Made by a program: the position numbers and the translations under genes | Notes under the pieces: generated by a model | The model's input: the letters and a program-made list of their open reading frames with translations, nothing else | What the model was told of the DNA's origin: nothing | The model's database searches: none | Origin: Mycetocola manganoxydans | Lineage (GTDB): Bacteria; Actinomycetota; Actinomycetes; Actinomycetales; Microbacteriaceae | Length of the DNA stretch: 64,000 nucleotides | Direction of reading: 5' to 3' | Assembly (NCBI RefSeq): GCF_003667545.1 | Contig: NZ_RCUV01000008.1 | Coordinates: forward strand, 124,001-188,000 | Shown here: positions 60,094 to 64,000 of the stretch, one piece after another | How the letters are laid out: each line of letters opens with the position of its first letter | Numbering within the stretch: position 1 is the stretch's first letter

Positions 60094-60990
60094 ATGGCTG
60101 CAGACCAGTACGCATTCGAAGACCCAACCAAGAAATACGCCGACATCGACACCCCCGAGCAGTACCAGGAGGGGTCAGGACTCGATGCCGACCTCGTCGA
60201 GAAGGCCGACCGGGGCGAGAAGTCCTACCGGGGTACCGGTCGACTCGAGGGGCGCAAGGCGCTCATCACCGGCGCCGACTCCGGGATCGGCGCTGCCGTC
60301 GCCATCGCGTTCGCCCGTGAAGGCGCCGACGTCGCGATCTCGTACCTGCCCGAGGAGGAAGAGGACGCCCAGGAGATCGTGTCGCTCATCCAGGAGGCCG
60401 GACGCAAGGCTCTCGCGCTGCCCGGCGACCTGACGGATTCCAGCTACGCCAAGGGAATCGTCGAGCGCACCGTCGAGGAGTTCGGCGGAATCGACATCCT
60501 CGTGAACAACGCCGGAAAGCAGCAGTACGTCAACGATCTGGCCGATCTCAGCGACGCACAGTTCGACGAGACGTTCAAGACCAACGTCTACGCCATGTTC
60601 TGGACGACGAAGGCGGCGCTCGCACACCTGAAGCCAGGCTCGACGATCATCAACACGTCGTCGATCCAGGCCTACTCGCCGTCTGAGCATCTCGTCGACT
60701 ACGCGACGACGAAGGCTTCGATCAACGCGTTCTCGAAGGCGTTGGCGCAGCAGCTTGCCCCGAAGGGCATCCGGGTCAACGTCGTTGCACCGGGCCCGAT
60801 CTGGACGCCGCTGCAGACGGCGGGCGGCCAGCCCTCCGAGGCGCTGCCGGAGTTCGGCGAGCAGACCCCGCTCGGCCGCGCCGGTCAGCCGGCGGAACTG
60901 GCTCCCGCCTACGTGTTCCTCGCGTCGGGCGAGTCGAGCTACGTCTCGGGCGAGACGCTCAACGTGAACGGCGGGATGCCCACGCCGTAG
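60094..60990 (+). CDS. SDR oxidoreductase, general-stress YhdF/YdaD type
   Basis: 298 residues. A 50-residue N-terminal extension (YAFEDPTKKYADIDTPEQYQ) precedes the SDR core: ALITGADSGIGAAVAIAF (about 57-74), NNAGKQQ (about 137) and the catalytic DYATTKASINAF (about 210). The extension plus NNAGKQ is typical of the long SDRs found among Bacillus and actinobacterial stress proteins; the substrate is unknown. AGGAGG lies 8 nt before the ATG at 60094, which is preferred over an ATG at 60031. Confidence 0.88.
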   Translation: MAADQYAFEDPTKKYADIDTPEQYQEGSGLDADLVEKADRGEKSYRGTGRLEGRKALITGADSGIGAAVAIAFAREGADVAISYLPEEEEDAQEIVSLIQEAGRKALALPGDLTDSSYAKGIVERTVEEFGGIDILVNNAGKQQYVNDLADLSDAQFDETFKTNVYAMFWTTKAALAHLKPGSTIINTSSIQAYSPSEHLVDYATTKASINAFSKALAQQLAPKGIRVNVVAPGPIWTPLQTAGGQPSEALPEFGEQTPLGRAGQPAELAPAYVFLASGESSYVSGETLNVNGGMPTP

Positions 60991-61002
60991 GGCGCGCGCC
61001 CT

Positions 61003-61068
61003 TTCACTCGATACGGACGAAGGCACCCGGTACGCCGGGTGTCTTCGTCCGTTGTGCGTGATTTCGCG
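61003..61068. repeat. 66-bp palindromic intergenic element (family 1, copy C) with perfect hairpin
   Basis: ACGGACGAAG-G-CACCCGG (61013-61030), loop TACG, CCGGGTG-T-CTTCGTCCGT (61035-61052): an 18-bp stem broken only by one G-T pair. The outer TTCACTCG and TTTCGCG blocks match copies at 15069 and 16046. It lies 12 nt after the SDR stop and may act as its terminator. Its orientation relative to the preceding gene is opposite to that of the other two copies. Confidence 0.82.
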
Positions 61069-61160
61069 ACTTCGAGCCACCCGCGCGGCCGACGGCATCC
61101 ACCGATCGGTTGATGCCGGATTCAGTCGAACGTCCGCTACCGCCGGAGGCTCGACACGGG

Positions 61161-61166
61161 CACTCT
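61161..61166 (+). promoter_or_regulatory. -10-like hexamer CACTCT before ABC ATPase gene
   Basis: CACTCT lies 6 nt before the ATG at 61173; it is a weak match that fits the spacing rule of other leaderless genes here. Confidence 0.3.
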
Positions 61167-61172
61167 TGAAGC

Positions 61173-62083
61173 ATGAACTCCAGCAGAGCGCCGCACGGCG
61201 ACAACATCGTCGAGGTCGAGAACCTCGGTAAGCGCTACGGCAGCCTCACCGCCGTCGACGACGTGAGTTTCGAGATCCGTCGCGGGGAGACGTTCGCGCT
61301 CCTCGGTCCCAACGGTGCGGGCAAGTCGACCACGATCGAGATCCTCGAAGGCTACCGCGACCGCTCGAGCGGATCGGTGCGCGTCCTCGGTGTTGACCCG
61401 CAGAAGGGCGGCCTCGCCTGGAAGGCCCAGCTGGGCATCGTCCTTCAGTCCAGCGCCGAAGCCGCTCACGTCACCGTCCGTGAACAGCTCGAGCAATTCG
61501 CCGCGTACTACGACTCTCCACGAGACGTCGACGAGGTCCTCACCGCCGTCGGCCTCACCGAGAAGGCGAAGACCCGCATCGCCAAACTGTCCGGCGGCAA
61601 CGCCGTCGCGTCGACGTCGCCCTCGGCGTGATCGGCCGACCCCAGCTGCTGTTCCTCGACGAGCCCACCACCGGGTTCGACCCCGAAGCGCGCCGCCAGT
61701 TCTGGGAGCTCATCCGGTCGCTCAAGGCGGACGGCACCACGATCCTCCTCACCACCCATTACCTCGACGAAGCGGCACAACTCGCCGATCGGGTCGCCGT
61801 CATCGCCGGCGGCACGCTGGTCGAAATCGGACCGGTCGACACGATCGGTGGGGCAGAAGCCCGGATCCCCGTCGTCCGGTGGCGCGACGACGCGGGGCTG
61901 CACGAAGAACGCACGCTCGAACCCGCGGCCTTCGCCTCCCGCCTCTTCGCGGCCACCGGACGCGAACCGCGTGACCTCGAAATCCTGCGCCCGAGCCTCG
62001 AGGACGTGTACCTCGGACTCGTCGGCGCAAACGACCGGATGCCGCATGCCGCGGCTTCCGAAGGAGAACCGACCCATGTCTGA
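61173..62083 (+). pseudogene. ABC transporter ATP-binding protein, interrupted by a one-base frameshift
   Basis: The first frame (61173-61631) encodes Walker A LLGPNGAGKST (about 43-53) and runs to LSGG of the signature, then goes out of frame and stops. The second frame resumes at once: reading CAA from 61598 gives QRRRVDVALGVIGRPQ, then Walker B LLFLDEPTTGFDP and the LTTHYLDEA switch, to the stop at 62083. Joining them restores LSGGQRRRVDVAL, so exactly one base is missing at about 61596-61598. With that base the protein would be about 303 residues and normal. Sequencing error, recent mutation, or (less likely) programmed shifting are all possible. Confidence 0.88.
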
Positions 62084-62948
62084 GACCACTCTCACCCGGC
62101 CGCCCCTTCCGACGGGCGTCACTCCGCTGTCCCGTGGTCGCACGCTGCGGCTCGGGCTCAAGCGCATCGCCTACGAGGTCCGTGTCTACTTCCGTGTCGG
62201 GGACCAGGTGTTCTTCACCTTCCTCTTCCCGGTGGTGATGCTCTCGATCTTCGCGACAGCGTTCTCCACGAGCGGCAACATCGGGACGAATCCGGACGGC
62301 AGCGGTGGCATCACCCAGGGCGCGTACTTCCTCCCGGGAATGGTCGCGGCGGGCATCCTGCTCTCCGGCGTGCAGAACCTCGCCACCGACATCGCGATGG
62401 AGAAGAGTGACGGCACACTCAAGCGACTGGGAGGCTCACCCCTCCCCGTGGTCAGCTACTTCATCGGCAAGATGGGCCAGGTCTTCGTGACCTCCCTCGC
62501 ACAACTGGTGCTGCTGTTCCTGGTCGCCCGGATGCTGTTCGCCATCGAGCTGCCGACCGAGCCCGAGAAGTGGGCGACGTTCGCGTGGATCTACCTTCTC
62601 GGCATCCTCACGTGTGCCGTGCTCGGCATCGCACTCTCGGCCGTCCCGCGCACCGGCAAGAGCGCAGGAGCCGTCATCATCCCGATCGTGCTGGTGCTGC
62701 AGTTCATCTCCGGTGTCTACCTGATGTTCACGATGCTCCCCGAGTGGCTGCAGAACATCGCCAGCCTGTTCCCGCTCAAATGGCTGGCCCAGGGGATGCG
62801 ATCCGTGTTCCTGCCCGAGAGCTTCGCAAGTCTCGAACAGCACGGAGGCTGGGACCTCGACGCGGTCGCGCTCAACCTGCTCATCTGGTGCGTCGTCGGG
62901 CTGGTGCTCTGCCGCCTCACCTTCCGCTGGATCCGCAAGGACTCCTGA
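62076..62948 (+). CDS. ABC-2 type transporter permease
   Basis: 290 residues with six membrane helices: LKRIAYEVRVYFRVGDQVFFTFLFPVVML at the start (DQVFFTFLFPVVMLSIF is the first helix, about 44-60), GGSPLPVVSYFIGK coupling segment (about 122) and the FPLKWLAQGMRSVFLPE stretch (about 231-247), all typical of DrrB-like ABC-2 permeases. AAGGAG lies 9 nt before the ATG, and the gene overlaps the ATPase end by 8 bp. It is intact although its partner ATPase is frameshifted. A histidine kinase gene follows after 52 bp. Confidence 0.9.
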   Translation: MSETTLTRPPLPTGVTPLSRGRTLRLGLKRIAYEVRVYFRVGDQVFFTFLFPVVMLSIFATAFSTSGNIGTNPDGSGGITQGAYFLPGMVAAGILLSGVQNLATDIAMEKSDGTLKRLGGSPLPVVSYFIGKMGQVFVTSLAQLVLLFLVARMLFAIELPTEPEKWATFAWIYLLGILTCAVLGIALSAVPRTGKSAGAVIIPIVLVLQFISGVYLMFTMLPEWLQNIASLFPLKWLAQGMRSVFLPESFASLEQHGGWDLDAVALNLLIWCVVGLVLCRLTFRWIRKDS

Positions 62949-63000
62949 GCCGACGGCACCCGGCACAACCCATCGATGAGAAGTACGAGAGAGTAGTTTC

Positions 63001-64000
63001 GTGACCAGTCCGAAGTGGTGGGACCTCGCCCTCGTTGCGACCGTCCTCATCGTGGGCATAACGGTCGCATCGGTGAATGACGGAATCGGGCGCTGGGGCG
63101 CCTGGGCAGCCTTGGCGACGCTTATTGTCGTCTACGTCGCCTTCGGCCGCCGGCTCATCGGCGCCGAGGAACTGAACCCGCGGCCGACGCTCGCCGCATC
63201 CCTCTCGCTCCAGACCCTGCTCGCGCTCACGGTCGCGGCAGGATCGGCGTTCGAACCGAACGTCATCACCGCCCAGATCTTCATCTTCCCCCTGCTGTGG
63301 GTGGTGTCGCTCTCGACGAAGCAGGCCGTCCTCGCCAATATCGGAGCCGCGGCCGTCATCGCCGTCGGCTTCGTCATCGGCCTGAGGGAGGGCCAGGACG
63401 GTATCGTCCAGGGCATCTTCGTCGGCGGGCTCTCGCTCGGGTTCAGTCTCGCCCTCGGGCTCTGGATCAGCCAGATCGCCGCCTACGGTGACGAGCGGCA
63501 GCGCCTGCTCGTGGACCTGCAGGCCGCCCAGGGTGAACTCGAACTGCTCAGCAGGGATGCCGGGGCGACCGCCGAGCGGGAACGCATCGCCCGCGAGATC
63601 CACGACACGATCGCGCAGAGCCTCACGAGCGTCGTGATGCTGGCCCAGCGCGCTCGGCTCGAACAACCGACGGCGGAGTCCACGCTCGAGATGATCGAGT
63701 CCACGGCGCGGGAGGCCCTCGGCGAGGCCCGAGCCCTCGTCGCTGTCAACGCCGGGCTTCCCGGCGACGACGCGTCGCTCGGTGAGACCCTGCACCGACT
63801 CGCCGAGCGGTTCCGGCGTGAGACGGGAGTGATCGTCACCGCCCACATCGACGCGATCACCCTGCCCCGCGATCTCGAAGTCGTCCTGCTCCGCTGCGCC
63901 CAGGAGGGCCTCGCGAATGTGCGCAAGCACGCCAACGCGGGCGCAGCATCCGTCACCATCGAACAGCACGCGGATGCCGTCACCCTCACGATCGAGGACG
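63001..64000 (+). CDS. Sensor histidine kinase, NarL/DesK type (incomplete at right edge)
   Basis: The frame opens with GTG at 63001 and is still open at the window end (333 codons). About six membrane helices fill residues 8-160 (DLALVATVLIVGITVAS, AQIFIFPLLWVVSL and others), followed by a coiled segment and the HisKA_3 phosphoacceptor REIHDTIAQSLTS (His about 201). The N box of the ATPase domain, LRCAQEGLANVRKHANA, begins near 293; the G boxes lie beyond the edge. Its position after an ABC exporter suggests a two-component system controlling that exporter, with the response regulator gene outside the window. GAGAGAG lies 7 nt upstream of the GTG. Confidence 0.88.
   Translation, partial: MTSPKWWDLALVATVLIVGITVASVNDGIGRWGAWAALATLIVVYVAFGRRLIGAEELNPRPTLAASLSLQTLLALTVAAGSAFEPNVITAQIFIFPLLWVVSLSTKQAVLANIGAAAVIAVGFVIGLREGQDGIVQGIFVGGLSLGFSLALGLWISQIAAYGDERQRLLVDLQAAQGELELLSRDAGATAERERIAREIHDTIAQSLTSVVMLAQRARLEQPTAESTLEMIESTAREALGEARALVAVNAGLPGDDASLGETLHRLAERFRRETGVIVTAHIDAITLPRDLEVVLLRCAQEGLANVRKHANAGAASVTIEQHADAVTLTIED

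Noticed and set aside
61596-61631. Programmed ribosomal frameshift in the ABC ATPase
   Set aside because: No slippery heptamer or downstream pseudoknot is apparent, and ABC ATPases are not known to use it; an error or mutation is simpler, although not excluded.
1-64000. tRNA, rRNA, insertion sequences, integrase attachment sites, replication origin
   Set aside because: Looked for on both strands; no cloverleaf with matching acceptor ends, no transposase or integrase frame, and no DnaA-box cluster was seen.

Overview
The window is high-GC DNA from an actinobacterium, most probably a member of the Microbacteriaceae (genus not assigned). The support is GTG starts, stop/start overlaps of 4 nt or less, many apparently leaderless genes, heme made by the coproporphyrin route (hemQ present), and a compact C50-carotenoid cluster of the idi-crtE-crtB-crtI-crtYe-crtYf-crtEb type. 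I see no phage, transposase, plasmid, CRISPR or tRNA/rRNA gene; this is ordinary chromosomal backbone.

Layout. 1-9.5 kb: a membrane protein, the bifunctional proline-degrading enzyme PutA with a divergent LysR regulator, an FAD oxidoreductase, an AlkA-like DNA glycosylase and a hotdog thioesterase. 9.6-13.9 kb: methylcitrate-cycle operon gntR-prpD-prpB-prpC for propionate. 14-19.1 kb: acyl-CoA/branched-chain catabolism genes (HIBYL-CoA-hydrolase-like, two SDRs, enoyl-CoA hydratase, thiolase). 19.2-25.7 kb: mixed single genes (DHFR-like, HpcH aldolase, TrhO, methyltransferase, XRE-cupin regulator, AcuI, a protein with a histone-H1-like tail). 25.8-35.8 kb: heme genes hemE-hemY, a cassette of three small membrane-associated proteins, then hemQ-hemH-hemC-hemD-hemB-hemL, all on the minus strand. 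35.9-44.2 kb: an NAD-binding oxidoreductase, a nuclease, and the carotenoid operon with a divergent MarR gene. 44.3-48.3 kb: hemA, three small membrane proteins, glyS. 48.5-64 kb: a hydrolase-hydrolase-Nudix operon, a beta-lactamase-like protein, an M13 peptidase, a META lipoprotein, two ABC exporters (one with a frameshifted ATPase), a MATE transporter, a hydrolase, an SDR and the start of a sensor histidine kinase that runs off the right edge.

How genes work together. hemA, hemL, hemB, hemC, hemD, hemE, hemY, hemH and hemQ together cover every step from glutamyl-tRNA to heme b. Idi and CrtE supply GGPP, CrtB and CrtI make lycopene, CrtEb adds C5 units and CrtYe/CrtYf close the rings, giving a decaprenoxanthin-like pigment. 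AcuI and the prp operon both deal with C3-acyl-CoA carbon.

Most unusual content. Non-coding gaps carry about 15 copies of short palindromic elements, most of them just downstream of stop codons. Several share one architecture: an arm (R'), a second copy of that arm (R) 30-31 nt further on, then the inverted arm (L). The arm sequence differs completely between families while its complementarity is kept. This allows two mutually exclusive hairpins. I do not recognise it as a named element. A second genome-style signal is a -10-like hexamer placed 6-7 nt before about 19 start codons, indicating leaderless mRNAs.
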